Of a stretch of DNA of 12,634 nt, positions 1-6,967 are shown one piece after another. The notes beneath the pieces are model-generated. The model did no database searches and was not told where the DNA came from. It was given only the letters and a program-made list of their open reading frames with translations. Source of the DNA: Syntrophomonadaceae bacterium (lineage in GTDB: Bacteria; Bacillota; Dethiobacteria; DTU022; UBA8154); contig SKTJ01000140.1 in the NCBI GenBank assembly GCA_007122565.1, positions 1 to 12,634 on the forward strand, read 5' to 3'. The position numbers and the translations under genes are program-made. Positions within the stretch are counted from its first letter, which is position 1; the number at the start of each line of letters is the position of its first letter.

Positions 1-2
1 GA

Positions 3-47
3 GGTTTTATATTTTCCTTTCCAACTTTCCAACTTTCCAACTTTATT
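3..47 (+). repeat. Dispersed repeat with three tandem CTTTCCAA octamers
   Basis: An AT/pyrimidine-rich block with three tandem copies of the octamer CTTTCCAA (about 19-42), flanked by GGTTTTAT on the left and CTTTATT on the right. A related copy with only two octamers lies in opposite orientation at 9192-9227, with matching flanks. The block ends 5 nt before the leuC ribosome-binding site (AGGAGG, 53-58). The left limit cannot be judged because the window starts here. Confidence 0.8.
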
Positions 48-67
48 CAGATAGGAGGAATCAATAA

Positions 68-1339
68 ATGGGGCATACTATGGCGGAAAAATTACTGGCC
101 CGGGCGGCCGGCAAGGATGAGGTTTTTCCCGGTGAGCTCATCAATGCAAAAATTGATATGGCCCTGGGGAATGATATTACTGCACCTGTAGCGATAAAAG
201 AGTTTAATCGGATCGGCGTGGAAAAGGTTTTTGACCGGGAGCGGATAGCACTTATTCCGGACCACTTCACCCCCAATAAAGATATCATGGCGGCGGAACA
301 GGCGAAGCTGATGCGGGATTTCGCCCGCCGGCATGAAATTGTCCACTATTATGAGATTGGCCGCATGGGCGTGGAACATGCCCTGCTTCCCGAACTGGGG
401 ATTGTCCTCCCCGGTGATGTGGTAATCGGTGCCGATTCACATACATGCACATACGGTGCGCTGGGGGCCTTTGCCACCGGCGTGGGCAGTACGGATCTGG
501 CAGCGGTCATGGCCATGGGGGAGCTATGGTTTAAGGTCCCCCCCACCATCCGGATCATTTTCGAGGGCAAACTCCCTCCCTCAGTCGGTGGCAAAGACCT
601 GATCCTCTATACAATCGGCCAACTGGGTGTGGATGGGGCACGTTATTGCGCCCTCGAATTCGCCGGGCCGCCAATTACCGCACTGGGGATGGACGGCCGT
701 TTCACGATCAGCAACATGGCTATTGAAGCCGGGGCAAAGGCAGGGCTCATTGCTCCCGATGACATAACGGAGGCATACGTTAAGGACCGGGCACGCCGTC
801 CTTATCAAGTTATAAAAGGAGACGAAGATGCCCCTGTTATGGCGGAATATCACTGGAACGTAGATAACATGGAACCTCAGGTGGCTGCCCCTTTCAGCCC
901 GGCAAATGTGCACCCTGTTTCCGAACTTAAAGGGACCGCGCTGGATCAAGTGGTGATCGGTTCCTGTACCAACGGAAGAATTGACGACCTGCGGGAGGCG
1001 GCAGCTATTTTAAAAGGACGCCGTGCCCATCCCCAACTGCGCCTCCTTGTCATCCCTGCCACCCAGGCCATTTACCGGCAGGCCTTGCAGGAGGGGTTAT
1101 TAGAAATATTTGCAGATGCGGAGGCAGCCATTAGCACTCCCACCTGTGGCCCCTGTCTGGGCGGCCATATGGGTATTCTGGCGGAAGGGGAAGTATCCCT
1201 GGCCACTACCAACCGTAATTTTGTGGGGCGCATGGGCCATCCCGGCAGTAAGGTTTACCTGGCCGGTCCCGCCGTTGCAGCGGCTTCGGCAGTAACCGGA
1301 ACGATTACCCATCCTGCGGAACTGGGGGAGGTGAACTAA
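68..1339 (+). CDS. leuC: 3-isopropylmalate dehydratase large subunit (LeuC, HacA-type)
   Basis: Large, Fe-S-bearing subunit of isopropylmalate isomerase, a cytoplasmic enzyme that converts 2-isopropylmalate to 3-isopropylmalate in leucine synthesis with LeuD. At 423 residues it has the short form (about 420) shared with archaeal and clostridial enzymes and with homoaconitases. Visible aconitase-family motifs are GADSHTCTYGALGAFATG (121-138), GSCTNGR (298-304, Cys300) and CGPC (Cys360, Cys363), which supply the three [4Fe-4S] ligands, and the TTNRNFVGRMG stretch (380-390). The start is set by AGGAGG at 53-58, 9 nt before ATG, and by the family-typical N-terminus; ATG 80 is less well placed. 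leuD follows 1 nt after the stop, so the two are co-translated. The family also contains homoaconitase and citraconate-type hydratases; no other leu gene is in view, so substrate is inferred. Confidence 0.93.
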   Translation: MGHTMAEKLLARAAGKDEVFPGELINAKIDMALGNDITAPVAIKEFNRIGVEKVFDRERIALIPDHFTPNKDIMAAEQAKLMRDFARRHEIVHYYEIGRMGVEHALLPELGIVLPGDVVIGADSHTCTYGALGAFATGVGSTDLAAVMAMGELWFKVPPTIRIIFEGKLPPSVGGKDLILYTIGQLGVDGARYCALEFAGPPITALGMDGRFTISNMAIEAGAKAGLIAPDDITEAYVKDRARRPYQVIKGDEDAPVMAEYHWNVDNMEPQVAAPFSPANVHPVSELKGTALDQVVIGSCTNGRIDDLREAAAILKGRRAHPQLRLLVIPATQAIYRQALQEGLLEIFADAEAAISTPTCGPCLGGHMGILAEGEVSLATTNRNFVGRMGHPGSKVYLAGPAVAAASAVTGTITHPAELGEVN

Positions 1340-1340
1340 C

Positions 1341-1844
1341 ATGCAGAAGATTACAGGGAAGTTATGGAAATTTGGTGACGACGTGGATACTGACGCCATC
1401 ATCCCGGCCCGCTACCTGAACACAAGCGACCCTGCGGAGTTGGCCCGGCACTGCATGGAGGATGCTGATCCCTCTTTCAGCAGCAAACTTTCTCCCGGCG
1501 ACATTATTGTAGCCGGAAAGAATTTCGGTTGCGGCAGTTCCCGTGAACATGCCCCGCTGGCGATCAAAGCAGCGGGGGTTGCCTGTGTCATTGCAGAAAG
1601 TTTCGCCCGCATATTCTATCGCAATGCCATTAATATCGGCCTGCCCATTCTCGAATCACCGGAGGCGAGCCAAAAATTGCAAGAGGGGGAACAGGTGGAG
1701 GTTGATTTGGAAAAAGGGGAGATCCGGGCACTCCCTGATGGGGAGAACTACAATGCAGTCCCCTTTCCCCCCTTCATGCGGGAACTTATCGCCGTGGGCG
1801 GGTTGATTAATTACGTGCGGCAGAAAAAACAGGAGTCGAATTAA
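1341..1844 (+). CDS. leuD: 3-isopropylmalate dehydratase small subunit (LeuD, HacB-type)
   Basis: Small swivel-domain subunit that completes the active site of LeuC. The 167 residues fit the short LeuD2/HacB family. Motifs seen are FGDDVDTDAIIPARYLNT (11-28) and GKNFGCGSSREHAP (59-72), followed by ESFARIFYRNAINIGLP (86-102). The loop after PAR (YLNT, residues 25-28) is where known homoaconitases and isopropylmalate isomerases differ; YLNT followed by SDP is, as I recall, common in clostridial LeuD, so isopropylmalate remains the best guess. The ribosome-binding site (GGGGGAGG) lies inside the 3' end of leuC and only 1 nt separates the genes. No terminator hairpin is visible after the stop, and leuB does not follow. 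Confidence 0.92.
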   Translation: MQKITGKLWKFGDDVDTDAIIPARYLNTSDPAELARHCMEDADPSFSSKLSPGDIIVAGKNFGCGSSREHAPLAIKAAGVACVIAESFARIFYRNAINIGLPILESPEASQKLQEGEQVEVDLEKGEIRALPDGENYNAVPFPPFMRELIAVGGLINYVRQKKQESN

Positions 1845-1873
1845 GGGATTTATGTTAAAATAACTAGAAACGC

Positions 1874-1906
1874 AGGATTCAGGAGTCAGAAGTCAGTATT
1901 CAGAAT
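1874..1906 (+). repeat. TCAGGAGTCAG-type short tandem repeat
   Basis: Degenerate tandem units of about 8 nt (ATTCAGGA, GTCAGAA, GTCAGTATTCAG) between leuD and the small zinc-ribbon gene. The same motif recurs at 4371-4440 and 7259-7278, and in altered form at the 3' end of pdxT. It looks like a dispersed intergenic repeat; no function can be assigned. Confidence 0.75.
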
Positions 1907-1945
1907 GAAAAACAGAGTAATTCCGGAACTGCAGGAGGTGAAGGT

Positions 1946-2068
1946 ATGTCTTTGTGGCAGTGTCCCATATGCGGCTACGAAAAAGAAGCCCGCTGCAAAC
2001 CGCGCAAATGCCCCCAATGTGACGATAAGCGGGACTTCGGCAAAAAAGAGGGGGAAAAGAAAAAATAA
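1946..2068 (+). CDS. RCKP-type rubredoxin-like zinc-ribbon small protein (40 aa)
   Basis: A 40-codon gene with a strong ribosome-binding site (AGGAGGTG, 1933-1940) 5 nt before ATG 1946. The product starts MSLWQCPICGYEKEARCKP and has five cysteines: Cys6-X2-Cys9, Cys17, and Cys22-X2-Cys25, then a lysine-rich tail. Two CxxC knuckles with a Trp just before the first and an RCKP sequence between them match what I know as the RCKP-type rubredoxin-like domain, a family of tiny proteins common in anaerobes. Metal binding (Zn or Fe) is very likely; the cellular role is unknown. Mobile repeat A inserted at its 3' end, so that the stop codon is part of the 8-bp target duplication; the reading frame remains intact. 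It could be cotranscribed with leuCD, 101 nt upstream. Confidence 0.88.
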   Translation: MSLWQCPICGYEKEARCKPRKCPQCDDKRDFGKKEGEKKK

Positions 2069-2069
2069 T

Positions 2070-2180
2070 GTAACTACCCAGCTGCAAGAAACCAAACTCC
2101 ATCCTGGGTTGCTTTTTAATTGAGACTGCGGTTACGAACAGGATCCTGCAACCCGGTTCACTTGATGACTGAGTGGTTAC
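2070..2180 (+). mobile_element. MITE-like element, copy A (short form, 111 bp)
   Basis: Non-autonomous element with terminal inverted repeats: GTAACTACCCAG at the left end and CTGAGTGGTTAC at the right, pairing over 12 nt with one wobble and one mismatch. It is flanked by a perfect 8-bp direct repeat, AAAATAAT, at 2062-2069 and 2181-2188, which marks a real insertion. It shares its left part (CAGCTGCAAGAAACCAAACT) with copy C and its right part (TTGAGACTGCGG and onward) with copies B, C and D, but lacks their internal hairpin. An inner pair GGGTTGC / GCAACCC would close a smaller stem. GTAA ends and 8-bp duplications are, from memory, IS66-family traits. There is no coding capacity. Confidence 0.9.
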
Positions 2181-2218
2181 AAAATAATTAACACGAGCAT
2201 GCTGACACTCATCCAGAT

Positions 2219-2268
2219 AGGAGGTGTAGCCTGGCACTGCGTTTCCTCTGACGGGACGGGGCCAGGTA
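2219..2268 (+). promoter_or_regulatory. Translation-initiation region of the EF-G-like gene: strong SD separated from ATG by an inverted repeat
   Basis: A full anti-16S match, AGGAGGTG (2219-2226), is the only strong Shine-Dalgarno here, but it is 42 nt before ATG 2269. Between them CCTGGC (2230-2235) and GCCAGG (2261-2266) are perfect inverted repeats, with a possible G-U extension (2229/2267) and an inner stem 2240-2243/2250-2253. If folded, about 5 nt remain between the SD and the hairpin base and 2 nt from the hairpin to ATG, a near-normal spacing. The frame has a stop at 2227-2229 and no usable start codon between it and ATG 2269. The GGGG at 2257-2260 could serve as a weak SD instead. 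Folding is inferred, not shown. Confidence 0.55.
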
Positions 2269-4362
2269 ATGATGAAAAACTTTAAAACAGAACAAATTCG
2301 TAATGTTGCACTCATCTCACACGGGGGGGCGGGGAAAACGTCTCTGGCCGAGGCGCTTCTTTTTAATTCCGGGGCGACCAATCGTCTTGGTAAAGTGGAA
2401 GCGGGTAACACTACCACTGACTTTGACGCCGACGAGATAAAACGGCAGATTACCATAGGTACTTCCCTGGCCCCCCTGGAGTGGAAAAATACGAAAATCA
2501 ACCTTATGGATACCCCCGGATATTTCGACTTCATCGGTGAGGTGCAGGCCGCCTTACGCGTGGCTGACAGTGCTGTGGTAACCGTCTGTGGTGTTTCCGG
2601 CGTAGAGGTGGGTACGGAAAAAGTATGGGGTTATGCCGACCAGTATAACCTGCCCCGCCTCGTTTTCATCAATAAACTGAACCGGGAAAACGCTAACTTC
2701 AACACAGCTTTGGAGCAACTGCGAAAGTTTTTTGGACTACATGTTTTCCCGCTGCAGTTCCCCATTGGTCAGGAAGAATCCTTCAATGGCGTAGTGGACC
2801 TGGTGAAAATGAAGGCGCTGCTCTTTGCGGATGACGGTCTCTCCTTTAAGGAAGGGGAGATTCCGGCAGAACTCCTATCTCAGGCCGAGGAACTACGGGA
2901 ACAGCTTGTGGAGGCAGCAGCAGAGTCTGATGACACCCTCATGGAGAAATACCTGGAAGAAGAAAAACTAAGTGACGAGGAGATTCAGCTTGCCCTGCGC
3001 AAAGGGACGCTACAGGGAAAAATCGTACCTGTGCTTTGTGGTGCGGCTACACTTAATTACGGCATGCAGCCTTTACTGGACCTCATCACCACTGCCCTAC
3101 CCTCCCCTGCAGACCGTCCACCGGTCAGTGGTACCCTTCCCGGCAAAGAAGAGGAAATCAGCCGGAAAGCATCCGTCGATGAGCCTTTTTCTGCACTTGT
3201 ATTTAAGACTCAGGCGGACCCTTACGTGGGCCGGATCAATTATTTCCGCGTTTATTCCGGCTCCATTAAGGCCGATTCCCAGTTTTATAACGTTAATAAC
3301 GATAAAATGGAACGTATCGGCAACCTTTTCTTTATGCGCGGTAAAAATCAGGTGCAGGCTGCTGAAGTTGTTGCCGGCGATATCGGTGCCGTCGCCAAAT
3401 TGGCTGTAACCTCCACCGGTGACACCCTTGCAGACAAAGCAAACCCCATCATTTTCCCAACCATCGAATTCCCGGCTCCGGTTATATCATTTGCCATGGA
3501 GCCTAAAACAAGGGGAGATGAGGAGAAAGTAAGCGCCGGACTGGCCCGTTTTATTGAAGAAGATCCCACCTTCCGTGTGGGACGCAACACAGAGACAAAG
3601 CAATTAATCGCCTCCGGTATGGGTGATATGCACCTGGACGTGATCGTGGAACGGCTGGCCAAGAAATATGGCGTGGAAGTTAACCTCAAAACACCCCGTG
3701 TTCCCTATAAGGAGACGATTCGCCGCGGTGCGAAAAAAGAAGGTAAATACAAAAAGCAAAGCGGCGGCCGCGGTCAGTACGGCCACGTGTATCTGGAGAT
3801 AAACCCTAAGCCCCGGGGGGAAGGCTTTGAATTTGAAGATAAAATCGTGGGTGGCGTGGTTCCCCGCCAATATATTCCCGCTGCGGAGAAGGGTGTGGTC
3901 GAGGCAATGGAAGAAGGGGCCTTGGCCGGCTACCCCATGGTGGACCTGCGCGTCACCCTCTATGATGGCTCTTACCACAATGTGGACTCCTCAGAAATGG
4001 CTTTCAAAATTGCCGCAGCCATGGCCCTTCGCGGTGCGGTGGAGCAGGCCGACGCTGTTCTGCTGGAGCCGATAATGGCTGTGGAAGTCACAGTTCCGGA
4101 AAATTATATGGGTGATATCATGGGTGATCTGAATAGCCGCCGTGGACGTATTCAGGGAATGGTTCCCGGTGAGGGGCTGCAAACGATTAAAGCCCAGGTC
4201 CCCATGTCCGAAATGTTCACCTACGCCATAGAACTGCGCTCCATGACACAAGGCCGGGCTTCTTTTACCATGGATTTCTCCCATTACGAAGAGATGCCCC
4301 AACTGGATATGGAGAAGGTCATTGCAGCCGCAAAAGCAGAGAAGGAAGAAAAGGATAAGTAA
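2269..4362 (+). CDS. EF-G-like translational GTPase (EF-G2 type) with divergent G3/G4 motifs
   Basis: A full-length (697 aa) EF-G paralogue of the EF-G2-like group. Order: G domain (about 1-280), beta-barrel domain II (about 305-400), domain III (about 402-475), domain IV with GGRGQYGHVYLE (499-510), and domain V (about 600-675). The P-loop is SHGGAGKTS (17-25), not the AHIDAGKT of canonical EF-G. G3 reads DTPGYFDF (81-88), with Tyr85 at the catalytic His position of DTPGH. G4 reads INKLNRE (134-140), with Asn138 in place of the guanine-reading Asp of NKxD. G5 is probably CGAA (257-260). Domains III-V look intact, so ribosome binding is plausible; GTP turnover and strict guanine specificity are doubtful. 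It sits outside the usual rpsL-rpsG-fusA-tuf cluster. Start: tandem ATGs at 2269/2272, with the odd leader described separately. Specific role unknown. Confidence 0.88.
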   Translation: MMKNFKTEQIRNVALISHGGAGKTSLAEALLFNSGATNRLGKVEAGNTTTDFDADEIKRQITIGTSLAPLEWKNTKINLMDTPGYFDFIGEVQAALRVADSAVVTVCGVSGVEVGTEKVWGYADQYNLPRLVFINKLNRENANFNTALEQLRKFFGLHVFPLQFPIGQEESFNGVVDLVKMKALLFADDGLSFKEGEIPAELLSQAEELREQLVEAAAESDDTLMEKYLEEEKLSDEEIQLALRKGTLQGKIVPVLCGAATLNYGMQPLLDLITTALPSPADRPPVSGTLPGKEEEISRKASVDEPFSALVFKTQADPYVGRINYFRVYSGSIKADSQFYNVNNDKMERIGNLFFMRGKNQVQAAEVVAGDIGAVAKLAVTSTGDTLADKANPIIFPTIEFPAPVISFAMEPKTRGDEEKVSAGLARFIEEDPTFRVGRNTETKQLIASGMGDMHLDVIVERLAKKYGVEVNLKTPRVPYKETIRRGAKKEGKYKKQSGGRGQYGHVYLEINPKPRGEGFEFEDKIVGGVVPRQYIPAAEKGVVEAMEEGALAGYPMVDLRVTLYDGSYHNVDSSEMAFKIAAAMALRGAVEQADAVLLEPIMAVEVTVPENYMGDIMGDLNSRRGRIQGMVPGEGLQTIKAQVPMSEMFTYAIELRSMTQGRASFTMDFSHYEEMPQLDMEKVIAAAKAEKEEKDK

Positions 4363-4370
4363 TAAGTAAT

Positions 4371-4440
4371 AGTATTCAGTAGTCAGTAGTCAGGAGTCAG
4401 TAGAAAATCTGAGGGGAAAAAGAAGTAGTCAGGAGGCAGT
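4371..4440 (+). repeat. TCAGTAG/TCAGGAG tandem repeat tract
   Basis: Tandem degenerate heptamers (ATTCAGTAGTCAGTAGTCAG, then GAGTCAGTAG) begin 9 nt after the EF-G-like stop codon, and a further unit, AGTAGTCAGGAGGCAG, lies at 4424-4439. Same family as 1874-1906 and 7259-7278. No terminator is visible between the EF-G-like gene and ddl. Confidence 0.72.
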
Positions 4441-4458
4441 TCTTTGGTATCCTCCTGT

Positions 4459-4500
4459 ATCTTGCTTCTTGCCTCTTGCTTCTTGATACATGCATCTTGT
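4459..4500 (+). repeat. CTTGCTTCTTGCCTCTTG tandem repeat
   Basis: A pyrimidine-rich tract of repeated (T/C)CTTG(C/A) units between the EF-G-like gene and ddl. It is distinct from the TCAGGAG repeat beside it. The rest of the 225-nt gap (4501-4572) shows no convincing promoter or terminator. Confidence 0.6.
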
Positions 4501-4587
4501 ATTTTGGATTTGCATAACATATTAGTGGCGGTGCATACGCCTATGGTCTCTCCCGGGACCTGACCCTTTTAAAAGGAGCTGTTCTGA

Positions 4588-5673
4588 TTGCCGGATCGGT
4601 TAGATGTGGCTGTTCTCTTCGGTGGCCGTTCAGCAGAGCATACCGTTTCCCTTGTTTCTGCGGCGGCGGTGATGGGTGCCATGAATCGGGATAAATACAA
4701 CGTTATTCCCGTGGGTATCACCTTGGAAGGACGCTGGTTAGCAGGAGGCGATCCCCTGCAGGCCCTGCAATCAGGCAATATCCCCGGGGATTGCTTTTAC
4801 GCTGCTATGCTTACAGACCCACTGAACCCGGGCATAATCCTGCTTGACCGGAAAGAGCAGGGGCGGGCTGCCGGCTTCATACCCTTGCAGGCTGTCTTCC
4901 CCGTGCTGCATGGACCTTTCGGTGAAGACGGTTGTGTCCAGGGGTTGCTGGAGTTGGCCGGCCTGCCGTATGTGGGCGCCGGAGTTCTTTCCTCTGCAGC
5001 AGCCATGGATAAAGTAATGATGAAAATGCTCTTCCGGAAAAATGGTTTGCCGGTGGGAGAATTCATAAACTTTACGGCACACCAGTGGCACAATAAGGAA
5101 AACGAACTATGTAATGCCGTGGCAGAAGAACTGGGTTACCCCTGCTTTGTCAAGCCTGCCAATATGGGATCCAGCATCGGTGTGAGCAAAGCCGCCAACC
5201 AGGGAGAGCTACGTACGGCCGTAGCTGAAGCGCTGCGCTATGACCGTAAGGTGCTGGTGGAAGCCTTTATCCCCGGGCGGGAAGTGGAGTGCAGTGTCCT
5301 CGGCGGTGACGTGGAGGCGGATGCTTCTCCGCCTGGTGAAATTATCCCTGCTAACGATTTTTATGATTACCGTGCCAAATATGAGGATCAACGTTCCCGC
5401 CTGCTTATTCCGGCCCCACTGCCCGGGTTGACGCAACTGAGGCTGCAGCAATACGCTGTGCAGGCTTTTCACGCCGTGGAGTGTTCAGGTATGGGGCGGG
5501 TGGATTTCTTCTACCAGGATGAAACGGATCAGATTATTGTTAATGAAATAAATACCATCCCCGGGTTTACCAGTATCAGCATGTATCCGAAGCTCTGGGA
5601 AGCGGGCGGCATCCCCTTCTCCTCGCTGATTGATCGTCTAATCAAGATCGCCCTGGAACGTGCAAACCGGTAG
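4588..5673 (+). CDS. ddl: D-alanine--D-alanine ligase
   Basis: Cytoplasmic ATP-grasp ligase that joins two D-alanines for peptidoglycan precursors. Its 361 residues match the DdlA-like length. Seen: VAVLFGGRSAEHTVSL (7-22) with Glu17 at the position that binds the first D-Ala; VLHGPFGEDG (106-115); the ATP-grasp core around CFVKPANMGSSIGVSK (186-201); DFYDYRAKY (257-265), whose Tyr-containing omega loop fits D-Ala rather than D-Lac specificity; and FFYQDETDQIIVNEINTIPG (307-326) with the metal-binding Glu and Asn. The start is TTG at 4588: AAAAGGAG (4571-4578) is 9 nt upstream, an in-frame TGA sits directly before it, and the next ATG would remove the substrate loop. The gene stands alone, with no mur genes in view. 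No sign of vancomycin-type change. Confidence 0.95.
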   Translation: MPDRLDVAVLFGGRSAEHTVSLVSAAAVMGAMNRDKYNVIPVGITLEGRWLAGGDPLQALQSGNIPGDCFYAAMLTDPLNPGIILLDRKEQGRAAGFIPLQAVFPVLHGPFGEDGCVQGLLELAGLPYVGAGVLSSAAAMDKVMMKMLFRKNGLPVGEFINFTAHQWHNKENELCNAVAEELGYPCFVKPANMGSSIGVSKAANQGELRTAVAEALRYDRKVLVEAFIPGREVECSVLGGDVEADASPPGEIIPANDFYDYRAKYEDQRSRLLIPAPLPGLTQLRLQQYAVQAFHAVECSGMGRVDFFYQDETDQIIVNEINTIPGFTSISMYPKLWEAGGIPFSSLIDRLIKIALERANR

Positions 5674-5745
5674 TCGAAGAATATATGCTAAAAAAGTTTT
5701 ATTTTTTTGTATTTATCTAATATTTAATTATTCCCCTAAATCATG

Positions 5746-5751
5746 TATAAT
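5746..5751 (+). promoter_or_regulatory. Putative -10 element (TATAAT) of the serC promoter
   Basis: A perfect TATAAT with TG immediately before it, in an AT-rich tract between ddl and serC. The best -35 at 17 nt spacing is TTTAAT (5723-5728), a poor match. It would give a leader of roughly 87 nt before serC ATG 5845. Position and composition support it; the weak -35 limits confidence. Confidence 0.5.
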
Positions 5752-5844
5752 AGCATAATAAATTTGATAGTGCAGCCGTGTTTCTTCATTTTTTACGGGC
5801 CGTTCTATCAATTTTATTTAAAAAGCGAGGAGGAATACAAAAAA

Positions 5845-6936
5845 ATGAGTAGGGTTTACAACTTCAATCCGGGACCGTCAGCCTTACCCCTGCCTGTGCT
5901 GGAGACGGTGCAGCGGGAATTGCTCGATTACAGGGGAACCGGTATTTCCGTGATGGAGATGAGCCATCGTTCACCCCAATTTGAGCAGATCAACGGGGAA
6001 GCAGAATCCCTGGTTCTGGAGAATGCCGGTCTTTCCCCTGATGACTACCGGGTGCTCTTTCTGCAGGGTGGGGCCAGCCTGCAGTTCAGTATGATCCCCA
6101 TGAACTTCCTTGCTCCGGAGGCAGTGGCTGACTATGTTGTGACGGGCAGTTTTGCCGAAAAAGCACATAAAGAGGCAAAAAAAATCGGGCGTGTCCACGT
6201 GGCCGCTACAACGAAAGAGAGCAATTACAGCACAATTCCCCGCCAGGCGGAACTGCAGTTCAGTGATAACCCGGCCTATGTACATATCACGTCCAACAAC
6301 ACCATTTACGGAATCCAGTGGCCCTACATTCCCGATTGCGGTGATGCGCCCCTGGTTGTGGATATGTCCAGTGATATTCTCTCCCGGGAACTGGATATGA
6401 GCCGCTTTGATCTTGTTTATGCCGGTGCCCAGAAGAACATGGGGCCATCGGGGGTTACTGTGGTAATTATACGTAAAAGTTTCCTGGAAAAGGAGCGGAG
6501 CGATATTCCCTCCGCCATGCTCAGTTACAAGGTTCATGGGGAAGCGGACTCCCTCTACAATACGCCATGCACATTCGGCATTTATATTATCTGGCTGATT
6601 ATGCAATGGATAAAAGAAATGGGCGGCGTTAAGGTTCTGGGAGCTATTAACAAGCAAAAGGCTGAACTGATCTATGGTGCCATTGATGCAAGCAACGGTT
6701 TTTATCGTGGACATGCTGTCAAAGAAGCCCGCTCCGGGATGAACATTACTTTCCGGCTTCCCGACGCAGCATTGGAAAAGAAATTTGCGGATGAGGCCAC
6801 CAAAGCGGAGATGATCGGCCTCAAAGGGCATCGCTCCGTGGGGGGGATTCGTGCCTCCATCTATAACGCCATGCCGCTTAAAGGATGCCAAGCCTTGGTC
6901 TCCTTTATGGATGAATTCGCCCGTCGTAACGGCTGA
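5845..6936 (+). CDS. serC: Phosphoserine aminotransferase
   Basis: PLP-dependent class V aminotransferase that converts 3-phosphohydroxypyruvate plus glutamate to phosphoserine in serine synthesis; in DXP-dependent bacteria it also acts in vitamin B6 synthesis, which here is unlikely because pdxST is present. The 363 residues are typical. Motifs: YNFNPGPSALP (5-15), GISVMEMSHRSPQF (33-46), LFLQGGASLQF (71-81), VHITSNNTIYGIQW (146-159), and AGAQKNMGPSG (193-203) with Lys197 as the PLP lysine; the phosphate-binding HRS is at 329-331. The open frame runs 34 codons further up to 5743, but that ATG overlaps the -10 box; AGGAGG (5828-5833) and the family N-terminus fix ATG 5845. serA is not adjacent. 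Confidence 0.95.
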   Translation: MSRVYNFNPGPSALPLPVLETVQRELLDYRGTGISVMEMSHRSPQFEQINGEAESLVLENAGLSPDDYRVLFLQGGASLQFSMIPMNFLAPEAVADYVVTGSFAEKAHKEAKKIGRVHVAATTKESNYSTIPRQAELQFSDNPAYVHITSNNTIYGIQWPYIPDCGDAPLVVDMSSDILSRELDMSRFDLVYAGAQKNMGPSGVTVVIIRKSFLEKERSDIPSAMLSYKVHGEADSLYNTPCTFGIYIIWLIMQWIKEMGGVKVLGAINKQKAELIYGAIDASNGFYRGHAVKEARSGMNITFRLPDAALEKKFADEATKAEMIGLKGHRSVGGIRASIYNAMPLKGCQALVSFMDEFARRNG

Positions 6937-6967
6937 GCAATGTGCCCAAGTGAATTTTTTCCGGATG

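Noticed and set aside
2162..2190. TTGATG-17-TAATTA as an EF-G promoter borne by mobile repeat A
   Set aside because: Only 4/6 and 3/6 matches and no extended -10; too weak to call.
1893..2534. Open frame of 213 codons on the minus strand
   Set aside because: Crosses the zinc-ribbon gene, mobile repeat A and the start of the EF-G-like gene; no family similarity and no plausible start signal.
5743..5844. 34-codon N-terminal extension of serC
   Set aside because: Its ATG overlaps the TATAAT box and has no ribosome-binding site; ATG 5845 has AGGAGG and the family N-terminus.
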